A stretch of DNA of 64,000 bases from Kappaphycus alvarezii (lineage: Eukaryota; Rhodophyta; Florideophyceae; Gigartinales; Solieriaceae), in assembly GCA_002205965.3 (NCBI GenBank), contig NADL03000681.1:771747-835746 (forward strand), given 5' to 3'. Each line of letters starts with the position of its first letter. Position 1 is the first letter of the stretch. Below the pieces are notes generated by a model, which did no database searches, was not told the origin of the DNA, and saw only the letters and a list, made by a program, of their open reading frames with translations. Below are positions 1 through 10,527 of the stretch, one piece after another. The position numbers and the translations under genes are program-made.

Positions 1-785
1 AGAATCCATTCCAAAACAGGTGTGGTCCTCCCACGTGGCGTTTTTGGAGCACAAACTGGACAATTTCAGGTCCACGTTCAACAAGCTCAAACTGAATACT
101 TTGGGAATGAAGATAAGTGCCTCACATCTTCCTTTTTTGTGGTTCCAATCACTGACTTCATTTAGATTCTGTTTCCCCAATATTAGGCTCGCGTTGCACT
201 GCCAAGGAGAGTGCCTCTAAGAGTCGGAGACTTTGCAGTAGCGTGGACAGCGTGTCCGCTTCGTCGGATGAGATTACAGTATCAAGAAAGGAAGCTGCGA
301 GCTCGCAAGTTTACAGCCCGTTGCACCTTATTAGTACCTGGACCGAACCAGGTACTACCACAAAGTGTGTCACAGCAGCTATTTTGCTGCCTTCAGGTGA
401 CGGGGCTGGGACTTTTCTGTTAGAGTGATAGAAAGGGGGCGAGAATTGAAGTTAGTTGTGCGGTGGCCATTGCCTTTTGTGACTTAACTGTCTTACACCG
501 TAAGTGGCTTACAGCAACTTATGACTCCAGCATGGAAAAGTACCATCCGCGCTTTATTGGTTTTGAACATGCCTTAAAGGCGTTTCGCGTTCTCTCTTCA
601 GACAGTGTGGAGTCTACTTCTGGGATCGCTCTGTCATTTGCACTACAAACGCACATTTATAGGAATTTTAATTTGGGCTGGAGGGATAGCCCTGGGCATA
701 TGGTTTATATTGATCTGAAAGCGCAGGAAGAAAATGACGCGTTCTTGCACGATCAGAACTCATTCGAAATATGCTAGTTTTTTCT
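1..785. other. Unassigned DNA left of the first retrotransposon
   Basis: I recognise no gene family here. The longest open stretch on the plus strand (463-777, 104 codons) opens with residues MAIAFCDLTVLHRKW and shows no known motif. It could be an exon fragment or chance. No RNA gene or repeat stands out. Confidence 0.3.
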
Positions 786-1278
786 TTAGGTACAGTACAG
801 TTCCACATAGAGGCAGTGATAAATGAATGTTTCTAGGCCACCTGCACGAAGGCATTGATTCCGTGGGGTGAGCCAATTTGACATGTGAAATCTTAGTTCC
901 AACCTGTACAGCTGTATACTGTTCCGTGCTCCGGGGGTTGTCAACTTTTGCTGGTTCTGCAGAATCGATTTTTCCGCACCCCCCGAGGAAATGAGCGCTT
1001 CTCCGGATACGATGTGGGGTCTTCGTGACGTGTATACGTGTGTATATGGATGAAAACCTATTATAAGGAGTAGAGAGTCACAGCCGAGCGTCCACGGGTG
1101 CCAAGGGGTCTTGGGACAAATACCGCCAGCGGCCCGTAGGCACACCAACCCTCGGTATGTCTATTTCTCTCCCGCCCATCCCCCCAGGCAGGGCCTATCA
1201 TTATGTCTATGTCTCTGGAGGAGACGTAAGGGAGATACTACTGCGAGCATGGAAGAGTATAGTGTTCTACAGGAGGAG
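786..1278 (+). repeat. Degenerate relic of the DIRS-type leader/terminal repeat
   Basis: Several short blocks appear in the same order as in the leader repeat of the array (27380-27670). They are ACATAGAGGCAGTG (near 797), GTGTATACGTGTGTATAT (near 1029), GCCGAGCGT (near 1084) and GGTATGTCTATTTCTCTCCC (near 1155). Spacing is similar and the sequence between the blocks has decayed. I infer an old copy of the same repeat family. The Ty3/gypsy element is inserted directly beside it, right after AGGAG at 1274-1278. Confidence 0.5.
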
Positions 1279-1707
1279 TGTAACAATTGTTCTGTTATAT
1301 CACTGTGTAATAGAAACTTGTTCGCTGTCGCTATTCCAGTTTTCTATTACACAGTGGTGTAACAGGGAAATTGTATCGTCTTGAATGATTTTAGAAATTT
1401 GATTTTCCTTCAATGTTTTTATTTGACGTGGAGCCCCACGTCATCGTTTTTATTTACGTAGTTATATTCTAGATAGTACAATTCTATAGTTACACCTCTA
1501 CTTTCTAGTAAGTTCTACTGAGCTAACAGAGTATAGAATTTCTAGAGTAGAGTTACCGTACTGTCTATAAAAGGGGGGCTCATCTGGATTCTTGTGGGAA
1601 TCCAGGTACACTCCATACACCCTTTGCCCCCAACTTTCTGAAACCCATTACCATCGCCTCTACTGTTCCTTTAGCAGCCCCGGCTGCCTCCCTCTCTGTT
1701 TCACTGG
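1279..1707 (+). repeat. 5' LTR of the chromovirus
   Basis: It starts TGTAACA and matches 7006-7434 almost base for base. A TATAAAAG box lies at 1566-1573, a plausible Pol II promoter for the genomic transcript. The first 90 bases form an inverted repeat around a 30-base loop, imperfect in this copy. The 3' border is uncertain by about 4 bases: a TG...CA reading would end it at 1703. TGGTAGC (1705-1711) could be the start of the tRNA primer-binding site. Confidence 0.9.
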
Positions 1708-2546
1708 TAGCATCGCTTTCGCCGGTTCCGCTGCTTTTCGCTTTCGTCTTGCTCTAGTTCGAGGTTTTCTTACACGTGTATTTTTTGGGTTGTTGAATTT
1801 TTGGAAAAATTTTGCTGACAGGTTTACTGTAAGCAATATCATATACTGTACTTGTGGGCTGGAGTGCCAAGTACAGGAGAGTATCTGTGGCTGGAGTGCC
1901 AGGTACTCTAAACCCCATTGTTCTACGCAGGTCGCGGTTACTAATTGGAGAACTAGGTAACCGGGAACTTGGGGGTGCATAGTCTGCGTTCTCTAGGTTA
2001 TTCTGTTCAGGTAGCGTGCAGGCCTCACGAAGCTGCGTGATCCTTTTCAGAATACTTAGACTGGACAGTTAGGCTTAACTAAGTTGCCTTAGTAAAGCCG
2101 TACTTCTGACCAAGTCCCCATTTGAGGGTCCCCTCACAGTATTCCTATACAATCCTATTGCACTCGTTGGCTGTTAGCTAGGTGCACCGACTGGGTCACG
2201 GGTTCAGGTAACGCTTCATAGGGTTGACTTGGACTGGACTTGGACTAAGGGGTACGTGCTCAGAAAGGGTATTCTTTGGTTATTCGCTAGCTTAGAGTCG
2301 GCTTGAGAGGCTTTCCTATAGGGTAAGGACACCGATCGCGGTCTACATAGTGGACTGGTGGGGATATCCCGAACGGATTGCTGAGTCACATCGGAGTGTA
2401 GGTGTGATAAAGCTGCTGGTGAGTCACTCTCTCGCGGGTAGGGAAACCCGTCGTCCAGGGACGAATCCCTTGCAGATTTCAACTTCAAGTGCTTGTATTC
2501 AAGTTTAGGTGTTATTGTAAGGCTTTAAGTGAGAGGTTTGTTGAAC

Positions 2547-3276
2547 ATGTCTTTCTTCAAACCAAATAAGCCTGTGTTGTTCGATGGGACTCGAGATGCG
2601 TTAACGGTTCGGTCATGGTTGCATTCAGTCGAAAATACCTGAGACTTATTCAGGTGGGCCATGAAGAAGTCATCAGTGCCCAGAATGCTATCGACTTTGC
2701 TTCGACATTCATGACCGGAACTGCCGCAAACTGGTGGTATACAGTTGTGTCCGAGAATGCTGTTCCTCCTACATGGGAAGCTTTCAAACTCCTGGTTGAG
2801 GCAGAGTTTGTCCCCCAGGACAGTGTCATTCGAGCTCGCGACAAACTTACCAAGATCCGCCAGAAAACGAGTGTGGCTGCGTACCTCTCGGAGTTCAGGA
2901 ATTTGGTTATCAATATTCCCGGTATCAGTGAGTCGGAAAAATTGGCGCGGTTCTGTGAAGGTCTCAAACCCCACATTCTGTTGGAGGTTCGTAAAGGAAC
3001 CCATCCAAGTTTGAAGCTGCGACTACCATTGCTCTCAACGTTGATGGAGCATTTTATGGTGCAGGTTTCTTCACTGGCAGAGGTTCATTTCACGCCAATC
3101 GAAATGCCTCAGGTCCTATGCCGATGGAGATCGGAAACCTGGAACGTAAAAACGATGGGCAGCGTCAGAAAGACTTGATGGAGAACCGATGCTTTACGTG
3201 CCATAAGGTGGGATGTAGACCTTGGAAACACAGAAAAGGAAACGGGAATAAAGGTAACAGGGTGGTACTCGCATAG
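2547..3276 (+). CDS. gag: Gag polyprotein of the chromovirus (frame-broken)
   Basis: The structural protein begins with MSFFKPNKPVLFDG at the first ATG of the conserved frame. The capsid-like domain follows from about 2620, with the family landmark TAANWW near 2720 and the region EFVPQDSV near 2810. A zinc knuckle variant near 3189-3230 reads CFTCHKVGCRPWKH and would bind RNA. The frame shifts near 2630 (inside VENT) and near 3010, so the protein is not continuous as read. The region lies between the 5' LTR leader and the protease. I cannot tell whether the original was one Gag-Pol frame or two. Confidence 0.8.
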
Positions 3277-3352
3277 CGGCGAACAATACACAGGCAGGAC
3301 ACAGTAATGATTTGAATGGCTTTGACTCGGGAAACTAGTTGGTCCACCAGAC

Positions 3353-3949
3353 TTGGTGAACACTCAGGTGAGACCAGTAGTGAGTGTGAAAAGATGTCCC
3401 AATGAGCAGAGTGAAACTGTTGTGGACATCACCGGAGCTAAATTCTCAGAGGACAGGGAAAAGTCGAGAATCTCCGAAGCCGAGTCTAATGGAATCACGT
3501 CTAGTCATGATGACAGCATCCCCACTGATGGACCTATACCAGTGGAGCCTTTGTTAGTACTTGAAGGTAGACTGAATGGAATAGCAGTCAAAGTACTAAA
3601 GGACGATGGATGCAATACAAACGTGGTTTCAGCCGAGTTCCTGAAGCGAAATAGGAACTTGTTTGAGATTCGGCGTGAACGAGTCATTGTTTGCCATTCA
3701 CAGAAGGGAGTTACTGAGGAAGTATCTGAGATCATTTCCAACGGAACTATTAAGTTAGGCGAACATACATATACTTCTAGTTGGGCTGTGTCCCAAACCA
3801 GGTATGATGTTCTGTTGGGAATGCCGTGGCATGTTGCCCACAATCCACGTGTCGACTATCGGAAACGAATTGTGATGGTGAAAGATGCTTCCATTCCAGT
3901 GATTGATTCCGATGAAGAAAACCGTTTGATGTGTCCAATTTGGGATTGA
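3353..3949 (+). CDS. pol: Aspartic protease region of the chromovirus Pol
   Basis: This open frame of 198 codons contains a retropepsin-like domain. The catalytic loop reads DDGCNTNVVS (near 3600), with DG in place of the usual D[ST]G, a form common in fungal chromoviruses. The partner segment YDVLLGMPW lies near 3805. It would cleave Gag-Pol during particle maturation. The first 70 residues are a low-similarity linker rich in acidic and serine residues. The frame overlaps the start of the RT frame by 19 bases. Confidence 0.75.
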   Translation: MVNTQVRPVVSVKRCPNEQSETVVDITGAKFSEDREKSRISEAESNGITSSHDDSIPTDGPIPVEPLLVLEGRLNGIAVKVLKDDGCNTNVVSAEFLKRNRNLFEIRRERVIVCHSQKGVTEEVSEIISNGTIKLGEHTYTSSWAVSQTRYDVLLGMPWHVAHNPRVDYRKRIVMVKDASIPVIDSDEENRLMCPIWD

Positions 3950-5442
3950 AGAAATTTAGACGAATGCTGAGGCATGGGGGTGACTTCGAAGTATTTCAGT
4001 TACTTGAAGTTCACAGTATGACAGGAGTGACAGATTCAAAGTTTGATGGAAGACTGAGCAGATTACTGGATAATTTCAAAGAGGTCTTTCAGGATGAATT
4101 GCCAAGAGGGCTTCCTCCGATTCGATCAGTTGATCATGAGATCAAAGTGGAGGAAGGAGCAAAGGCACCTCATCGACCTTTATTCCAGTTGTCTCCATCC
4201 GAACTTAGGGCAGCAAAAGAGTACGTCGAGTCTCTTCTGAGGAAAGGGAAGATCAGGTCCAGTAAATCACCATATGGAGCACCACTTTTCTTTGTGAAAG
4301 AAAGGATGGAAAACTTAGAGGTGTTGTCGATTATCGCGCTTTGAATCGCATCACCAAAAAGAATAATGCTCCACTCCCTCGTTCTGATGAAATGTTCGAT
4401 CGACTTGGAGATGCGAGATTTTTCTCCAAGCTTGATCTGAAAACGGATTCCATCAGATAAGGGTGAAACCGGAGGACATCGAAAAGACTGCGTTCAATAC
4501 AAAGTATGGGCAATTTGAATATCTTGTTATGCCAATGGGACTTTGCAACGCTCCTGCTACGTTCCAAACTTTGATGAACCAGATCTTCTATGATTGCATC
4601 GATGTCTTCTTGGTTGTCTATATGGATGATCTTCTTATATTCAGTAAGAATGAGGACGAACATTACGAACATCTAAATTGTATTAAAGAGACTTAAGGAC
4701 CACAAGCTGTACATCTCTCCGAAGAAATGCTCTTTCTTTCAGACTGAGCTGGAGTTTTTGGGTTTAATAGTCGGGAAGGACGGCATTCGTGTCAATCCTG
4801 AGAAGGTCGAAGTCCTACAAACTTGGCCGAAACCTGAATCTCTAACGGAGTTGAGAAGTTTCTTAGGTCTAATACAGTTTTTCCGTAGGTTCATTCAGAA
4901 GTTCTCGGCAATTGCTGCACCTCTCACAGATCTGACAAAGAAAGGTCGAGGTATTGGGAAATGGACCAACAGTGTGATAAAGCTTTTCAGAAGCTAAAGG
5001 AAGCGATGACATTGGCTCCAATTTTAGTCGCTCCTAATTGGAACAAGCCATTTCGTGGTCATGTAGATGCTTCACAGCTTGCTGTCGGTGGAACTCTAAC
5101 ACAGTTGGATGAGAATGGAAGGATCGTGTAATTTCTTTCTATTCAAAGAAACTTTCACCAGCTGAGTCGGACTACACTGCAAATGACAGAGAGCTTCTGG
5201 CTTTGATTAATTTTCTGGGAAGATTCAGGTGCTATCTTGAAGGTTCTGAATTTGAGATTTTCACAGACAACCAAGTGCTTAAGAGCTTCTTCACAAAACC
5301 GAAACTGAGTCGGAAAGAAGCACGTTGGTTGGAAACTCTCGGTAACTTCGGAATCTTTCCCATCACACTGAAGCCTGGAAGAATTCACGTCTTGGGAGAC
5401 GCATTATCCAGAGCTCCGCACGTGAGAGAGGAATCTCAGTGA
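3931..5442 (+). CDS. pol: Reverse transcriptase and RNase H region of the chromovirus Pol (frame-broken)
   Basis: RT motifs occur in order: SPYGAPLFFVKE (near 4270), VDYRALN (near 4327), FSKLDLK (near 4420), MPMGLCNAPATFQ (near 4530), the catalytic YMDD (near 4620) and LRSFLGL (near 4850). RNase H follows: VDASQLAVGG (near 5065), YTANDRELLAL (near 5175), FTDNQVL (near 5258) and GDALSRAP (near 5397), which supply the metal-binding acidic residues. The enzyme copies element RNA into DNA and removes the template. The frame breaks near 4300, 4450, 4685, 4975 and 5130. All core motifs remain, so the breaks look like scattered 1-nt indels rather than long decay. Confidence 0.88.
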
Positions 5443-5550
5443 ATGACGTTGAAGTTCCCTACCTTGACGTTGATCAGATCATTCCTCGGTATGATGACGA
5501 CCAGTTCTTTGGTCCAGTGGTAAAAGCCATGGAAGGAGAGTGGCAGAGGT

Positions 5551-6700
5551 ATGGTTCAGAAGCAGAAACTTGAAAGAATTCTGCCAATGTTCCGAAAAGA
5601 TGGTTCGAGGCTGTTTTACAATGGAAAGTTGTGCGTACCAAGAAGGTCAGTTTCGGATATTTTGCAAATTGCTCACGACTCGAAAGTTGGTGGACATTTT
5701 AAATTTGCGAAGACACTGTCCAGATTAGATAACTTCCATTGGAAACATAAGAGCCGGGATGTTCGAAAGTATTGTGAAGGATGTCTCACGTGTCAGCAGT
5801 ATAAGGACTCTAATCAAAAAAGTTGACTGATCCAATGTCACTGGAATTGCCTGACCGCAGATGGGGTTCATTAGCTACAGATTTCATTGTGAGGCTACCC
5901 CTGACGAGGAGCGGTCATGATGCGATCACGACTTGGGTTGATCGACTTACTCGTCGAGTCCATTTTCTTAAATCTAAAACATCAGATACTGCTGAGGACA
6001 CGGCTCGAGACTTCTTCGCGAACATATTCAAGAACCACGGGTTGCCTGATGATGTGACCTCAGATAGGGACAGCAAGTTCATTTCAAAGTTTTGGAAGAC
6101 ACTGATGAATCTTTGTGGGGTGAAATTAAGAATGTCTACAAGTAGACACCCACAAACAGATGGCGCTTCTGAGATTATGAATAGGATGATCGAGAACTAT
6201 CTCCGTTGCTATTGCTCGTATCATCAGGATGACTGGGATGAACTGCTTCCTTCTTCAGAATTTGCATACAACTCGGCTGTGAGCGATGATCTGGGTATGT
6301 CACCATTTGAGCTGGACTTGGGATGGACACCTAAATCGCCATTGGACTTCTTGGCTAGCAGCAGCATACCTCTTCAAAGTTTGGACGACTTTCGTGCCAA
6401 GCTCAAGGTTTCTCTTGAGGATGCGCAATTTGCCTACAAAGTGGCAAAAGCTCGGCAAGCTGCATATGCTTCAAGGCGATACAAGGTTCCAGATTACAAA
6501 GTCGGTTCAAAGCTTTGGATCAATCGCTCGTTGTTTACAGATGTTTATTCTAGGTCCCAGGATTCTAAAAAGCTTGGTGCGCGTAGATATGGGCCATTCG
6601 TGGTTAAGGAGCTAATTGGTAAGAATGCTGTTCGACTGGATCTCCCTGCTCATTTTAAAATCCATCCAGTCATTCATTCATTCACACCACACCACATTTG
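5551..6700 (+). CDS. pol: Integrase of the chromovirus Pol
   Basis: The HHCC zinc-binding region has H residues around HDSKVGGHF (near 5680) and the CEGCLTC pair (near 5776). The DDE core follows: ATDFIV (near 5878), TSDRDSKFIS (near 6058) and TDGASEIMN (near 6160). HPQTDG precedes the catalytic glutamate, as is typical of Ty3/gypsy integrases. The C-terminal part (YKVGSKLWI near 6498, GPFVVKELIG near 6591) matches the small barrel domain. From 5823 the frame is open for over 300 codons, with one break at about 5820. Integration would need the TG-start LTR ends at 1279 and 7434. Confidence 0.9.
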
Positions 6701-6774
6701 GAGCAGCCCAATGACATTGCTTTCCCATTCCTCCTGCACCTGCACCGCTTGAGCTGCCTGATGGACCAGAACAG

Positions 6775-6974
6775 GAAGTTGAGGTTATCTTGGATCACAA
6801 AAAGGTTGGACGCGGTTTCAAGTTCTTGGTTTTGATGCGTGGTGTGCCACGTCATGAGCGGAGTGGCAACCAACAAAGGACTTCGTTGATGTTACGGAAG
6901 ATGGATCTGCTGTAGTAACGGAAGCTTTCCAAGAGTATATTCGGAAACATAATATACTCCCGCAGTATCATTGA
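6775..6974 (+). CDS. pol: Chromodomain at the C terminus of the chromovirus integrase
   Basis: After a proline-rich linker the sequence reads EVEVILDHKKVGRGFKFLV, then MRGVPRHE and, after a 1-nt shift near 6857, EWQPTKDFVD. The end is EYIRKHNILPQYH before TGA (6972-6974). The V-E-x-I-L-D start, a central aromatic/W pair and the terminal helix match a chromodomain. Such domains bind methylated histone H3 tails and steer integration into heterochromatin. That role is inferred from the family. Confidence 0.75.
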
Positions 6975-6990
6975 CGAGGACGTCAATAGT

Positions 6991-7004
6991 CCGGGGGAGG
7001 AATA
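6991..7004 (+). promoter_or_regulatory. Polypurine tract for plus-strand priming
   Basis: This is a G/A-rich run (CCGGGGGAGGAATA) directly upstream of the 3' LTR start at 7006. That is the expected place for the RNase H-resistant plus-strand primer of an LTR retrotransposon. Confidence 0.6.
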
Positions 7005-7005
7005 G

Positions 7006-7434
7006 TGTAACAATGTCTCTGTTACACCACTGTGTAATAGAGACTTGTTCGCTGTCGCTATTCCAGTTTCTATTACACAGTGGTGTAACAGGGAAACTGT
7101 ATCGTCTTGAATGATTTTAGAAATTTGATTTTCCTCAATGTTTTTATTTGACGTGGAGCCCCACGTCATCGTTTTTATTTACGTAGTTATATTCTAGATA
7201 GTACAATTCTATAGTTACACCTCTACTTTCTAGTAAGTTCTACTGAGCTAACAGAGTATAGAATTTCTATAGTAGAGTTACCGTACTGTCTATAAAAGGG
7301 GGGCTCATCTGGATTCTTGTGGGAATCCAGGTACACTCCATACACCCTTTGCCCCCAACTTTCTGAAACCCATTACCATCGCCTCTACTGTTCCTTTAGC
7401 AGCGCCCCGGCTGCCTCCCTCTCTGTTTCACTGG
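7006..7434 (+). repeat. 3' LTR of the chromovirus
   Basis: This is the second copy of the 429-bp LTR. It follows the polypurine tract CCGGGGGAGGAA and is followed by AGGAG, the putative target duplication. In this copy the start contains a perfect 20-bp inverted repeat (7020-7039 with 7070-7089). By eye there are about eight substitutions and a few 1-nt indels against the 5' copy, concentrated in the first 115 bases. Confidence 0.9.
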
Positions 7435-7439
7435 AGGAG

Positions 7440-7918
7440 GGTGTCTTTATTCTGAAGTAAAGCCAAGAGAATCTTCATGCAAAGAAGATTTAATTTATAG
7501 TGCGATATGTGGAGGAAATTTAAAGAAGTTCGACGACAATGCCGACAGGGAGGAGCTACATGACCCCCAAAACAAGATGACTTGAGCTGTTGAAAACGAT
7601 ATTATTGAAATGAAGGATGTTATGATAGTACACGTGCTGCGTTGAATGTTACTTATGTTTACGTTACCTTTCAACGCGAACGCGCAAGTTAAACAGTAAA
7701 GTCCCCTCCCTGGCAACCCTTTTATCACTATGTGTTGTGATTCACGATGGAGCTCACAGGATTAACCGATATGATCGCCAAGTAATCCTTTTCGCAAAAG
7801 ACCCCGCAAGAGCTGCTCGTCATCCTGTCGTAGAGCCACGCCATGGTCTTCACCGCAAGAGACCCGACATCCAAGCAATGGGAAGCAGCGGAGGGACCGA
7901 CTTTTTTATGTTACCTTC
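7440..7918. other. Intergenic, nothing recognised
   Basis: About 480 bases to the right of the retrotransposon. No conserved frame, RNA gene or clear repeat seen. Confidence 0.4.
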
Positions 7919-8245
7919 TTGAATCCCCTCGCTCCCTCTAACAGGAGAGTGAGGGTCTTCAACCCGATATCCTCTCTGAATGCAGCCCGAAATGCATACC
8001 AGAGAAGATATCAATCGTTTATCGCGACCTCCACCAGATATAGGCTCGTGCCTGCGCCAATCTCTGCTCTTGCAGGTTGGCACCCGGATGCATTTGCCGT
8101 GCTAAATGATGTGGCAAGGAACGTGGCCGTGAGTGCACTGGAGACGTACGGAAAGGTTCGGGGGGTTTTGATGCAAAGGTCCGCTGCAGCAGCCGTCATG
8201 CCCAATGCTGCCTGCTTGATGGCTGGTCTGAAGGTAGCCGTTTAG
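7919..8245 (+). pseudogene. Probable C-terminal remnant of a non-LTR (LINE) retrotransposon protein
   Basis: An open frame of 108 codons contains RLVPAPISALAGWHPDAFAV followed by an alanine-rich helix and a final Q-R-S-A-A-A-A-V-M-P-N-A stretch. I recall this layout (a hydrophobic 'P-hydrophobic-x-S-x-L-G-x-W/L-x-x-D/E-A' strand followed by a helical tail) from the extreme C terminus of many LINE ORF2-type proteins. No RT motif lies upstream, so only the tail survives. The assignment is from memory of the pattern and is tentative. Confidence 0.35.
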
Positions 8246-8261
8246 GTAGCTTAGATCCTCC

Positions 8262-8371
8262 CCCATTACTGTCTCGGCATACCTTTTTGAGTCGATTGAG
8301 GTTGTCTGAAAAACTATGGGATAGATCGGATATATCTTCCCAGAGTAAAACACCCAAACCTTTCCCCTTTC
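8262..8371 (+). repeat. Diverged solo fragment of the array hairpin repeat
   Basis: This segment aligns with 34459-34570 of the tandem array. Shared stretches include TTTTTGAGTCGATTG, ATGGGATAGATCGGATAT and AAAACACCCAAAC, with roughly 85% identity by eye. It begins inside the right arm of the 67-base hairpin found in each array unit, so the left arm is missing here. It sits directly after the LINE-like tail (7919-8245), so it may be part of that element's 3' end. Confidence 0.7.
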
Positions 8372-9437
8372 AAGAATGTGTAATTCACTCTTGTTCAGGC
8401 GTGAAAACTTTGACGAGGGAGGGCTCGAAAAAAATGGCGCACACGCAGTTGATAGTGCTATACCAATGTACTCTGCGGTGCACCGTGCCGTACACTCAAC
8501 CTCTACCAGTCAAGTACCCCTGTGCTTGGAATGTAAAGTAGAGCTCGTCTCTGTGTACTTTATCACTAACAACTTGGTAATGGCACGCAGAGGGTTTTCG
8601 GGAATCTTTCCACAATGTGGTTCAGCTCTACAGGACCGGCTTAGAATGAAATTCTGCAAGGCCTGGCAGTTTCATGCCATCCCCTTAAATTCTCTCCCGC
8701 GGCCAATTTCGATAGTGCGCGGTCGCTCGGCTTCTTCCCAAGTAAAGAGCCGATTCATTCGATGGCAGGAATGGACATGCCTCTGTAACCCCTGGCGGAG
8801 ATACAGGGTGATTTTAGATTTGAAAAAATTAGTTACCGGGATGAGATTTATGTTGCTTACAGTCTAATGTGGATAGTTTAGGGTATAACGGGAGGAAGGG
8901 ATAGGATAGGCGCGTGTGAAGCCACAAAGTGGGCATTAATTGGCTGTTTGTTTATAATCGGAAAAACCCTCAATCCATCATTGCGCATGTTATTGATGAT
9001 TAAACCATAGATATGCCTTAAACGATGAATGTTAAATAGTGCATGCAGCATCCCTTTGCAAGTAAATCCGGATAATTTATGTACAGCTTCGCCTGTTTTG
9101 TACCGTCGCGTGTCCAATCGAGGTCAAGGTTTCATCTAGATCCTTCCTAAGACACTGGCGCGCCGCGGAGTACAAACGTGCCTCCGACCCAGTCGACGAA
9201 AGCTACGAAAGTGCGTACATAAAGCGAAATCGCATCCGTAACTTTCAGTAGGTTACAATCGGTATATCTGAAGCTTCCAGACTTTTGCGTCAAGAATCCT
9301 ATTCCCTCTAGACCGTACGCTAGTTCCGACCCCAGCACATCATCTACTCGACCCGTTGCCACCATCCACTGCTGCTTATACCCAACCCAGTGTCGTCCCT
9401 CCCGCAGTACCTACCCCCACCCAGAAAACATCTTACG
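8372..9437. other. Intergenic, upstream of the aldo/keto reductase
   Basis: No conserved gene seen. A 163-codon open frame on the plus strand (8376-8867) has no recognisable domain and overlaps the repeat fragment, so I do not call it. The promoter of the downstream reductase should lie near the right end; no clear TATA box is visible. Confidence 0.35.
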
Positions 9438-10527
9438 ATGAAGACTGTCGCCCTCGGATCTCAAGGCCTGACTGTGACCCAGATGGGCTACGGTTGTATG
9501 GGCCTGACCACTGCCTATGGCGCGAAGCTCCCCGATGACCAGATCATTCACTACTACAAAAAGTACACGGCGCTGGTATCAACTTTTGGGATACCGCCAA
9601 TTTATACGCATTTCCTGACTACTGGCGTCTTCTACGATTTGCCTCCCCTATAGTGTTCAGGAAGAGATCATACGACATGCTCTGGAAAAGGTTGGCCGTG
9701 AGAACATTGTTATGGCCTCCAAGACTGGCATCGAGCTGCATATCTTTCCATCCTTGAAGATCATTCCGAATGGATCCCCGCAATTTATACGCAAACAGTG
9801 TGAAGCCAGTCTGAGAAGGCTCAACATTGACTGTCTCGATCTGTTTTATTTACACAGGATTGATCCCGATACCCCTATCGAAATCTCTATGATGGAAATG
9901 AAGAAGCTGGTCGAAGAGGGGAAGGTCAAGTACATCGGCCTGTCAGAGTGTTCAGCGTCAACCATTCGTCGTGCCCACAAGATCCACCCATTGACTTGTG
10001 TTCAAATGGAATATTCATTGTGGTGTCGCGGTATTGAGGACGAAGTGATCCCCACTTGCGCCGAGTTGGGCATTGGAATTGTCGCCTACTCCCCGTTAGG
10101 ACGGGGTTTCTTTGGCGGCAAGACAGGTGCCGATCAGTTTGAAAAGGGTGATTTCCGCGCCTCTCAGGAAAGAATGACCGGTGAGGCAGGCGCGAAGAAT
10201 AAGCAGTTGTTGGACAAGGTGCAGGAATTAGCAGACGCAAAGGGTGTCACCACGGCCCAACTCGCATTGGCATGGGTCATGGCACAGGAGTGGAGACTCA
10301 ATGGCGCGGGCGTAGTGCCTATTCCGGGAACCACCAAGGAGAAGAATCTTATGAGTAATGTTGGTGCCACGGATATTGAACTGACCACGGAGGACGTAGC
10401 TGCTCTAGAGGCCGCTGTGCCGCGGGAGGAAGTCGCGGGAGGTAGGTATGAAGCTGGCCATGAGACATGGGAAGTTGAGAAGAATAGAGAGTTGACTGAG
10501 GAGGAGAAGGCTAAGCTAGGATTGTAG
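9438..10527 (+). CDS. Aldo/keto reductase, NADPH-dependent (frame-broken near the N terminus)
   Basis: This is a soluble TIM-barrel oxidoreductase that reduces carbonyl substrates with NADPH; the substrate cannot be read from sequence. The start ATG gives MKTVALGSQGLTVTQMGYGC, typical of the family's first strand and GxxxMG loop. The catalytic tetrad is visible: D and Y in FWDTANLY (near 9588-9606), K in MASKTG (9712-9729) and H in LFYLHRID (near 9842). The NADPH-binding C-terminal part shows PIPGTTKEKNL (near 10320). From 9712 to the TAG the frame is uninterrupted. Two shifts occur upstream: one base seems lost near 9548, and the frame changes again between about 9620 and 9660, where a very short intron is also possible. 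Overall length (~340 residues) is normal. Confidence 0.85.

Larger units (their letters stand above)
1279..7434 (+). mobile_element. Full-length Ty3/gypsy chromovirus-type LTR retrotransposon
   Basis: The element has two 429-bp LTRs, then in order gag with a zinc knuckle, aspartic protease, reverse transcriptase, RNase H, integrase and a C-terminal chromodomain. The RT-RH-IN order defines the Ty3/gypsy group, and the chromodomain places it among chromoviruses. AGGAG immediately left of the 5' LTR (1274-1278) recurs immediately right of the 3' LTR (7435-7439) if the LTR is taken to end in CTGG. This fits the usual 5-bp target duplication. A purine-rich tract (6991-7004) precedes the 3' LTR. 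The LTRs differ at only a handful of positions by eye, so insertion was fairly recent. The coding region has about ten frame breaks, some of which may be sequencing indels. Confidence 0.93.

Noticed and set aside
8376..8867. 163-codon plus-strand ORF
   Set aside because: No domain, overlaps a decayed repeat fragment, and has no supporting neighbours.
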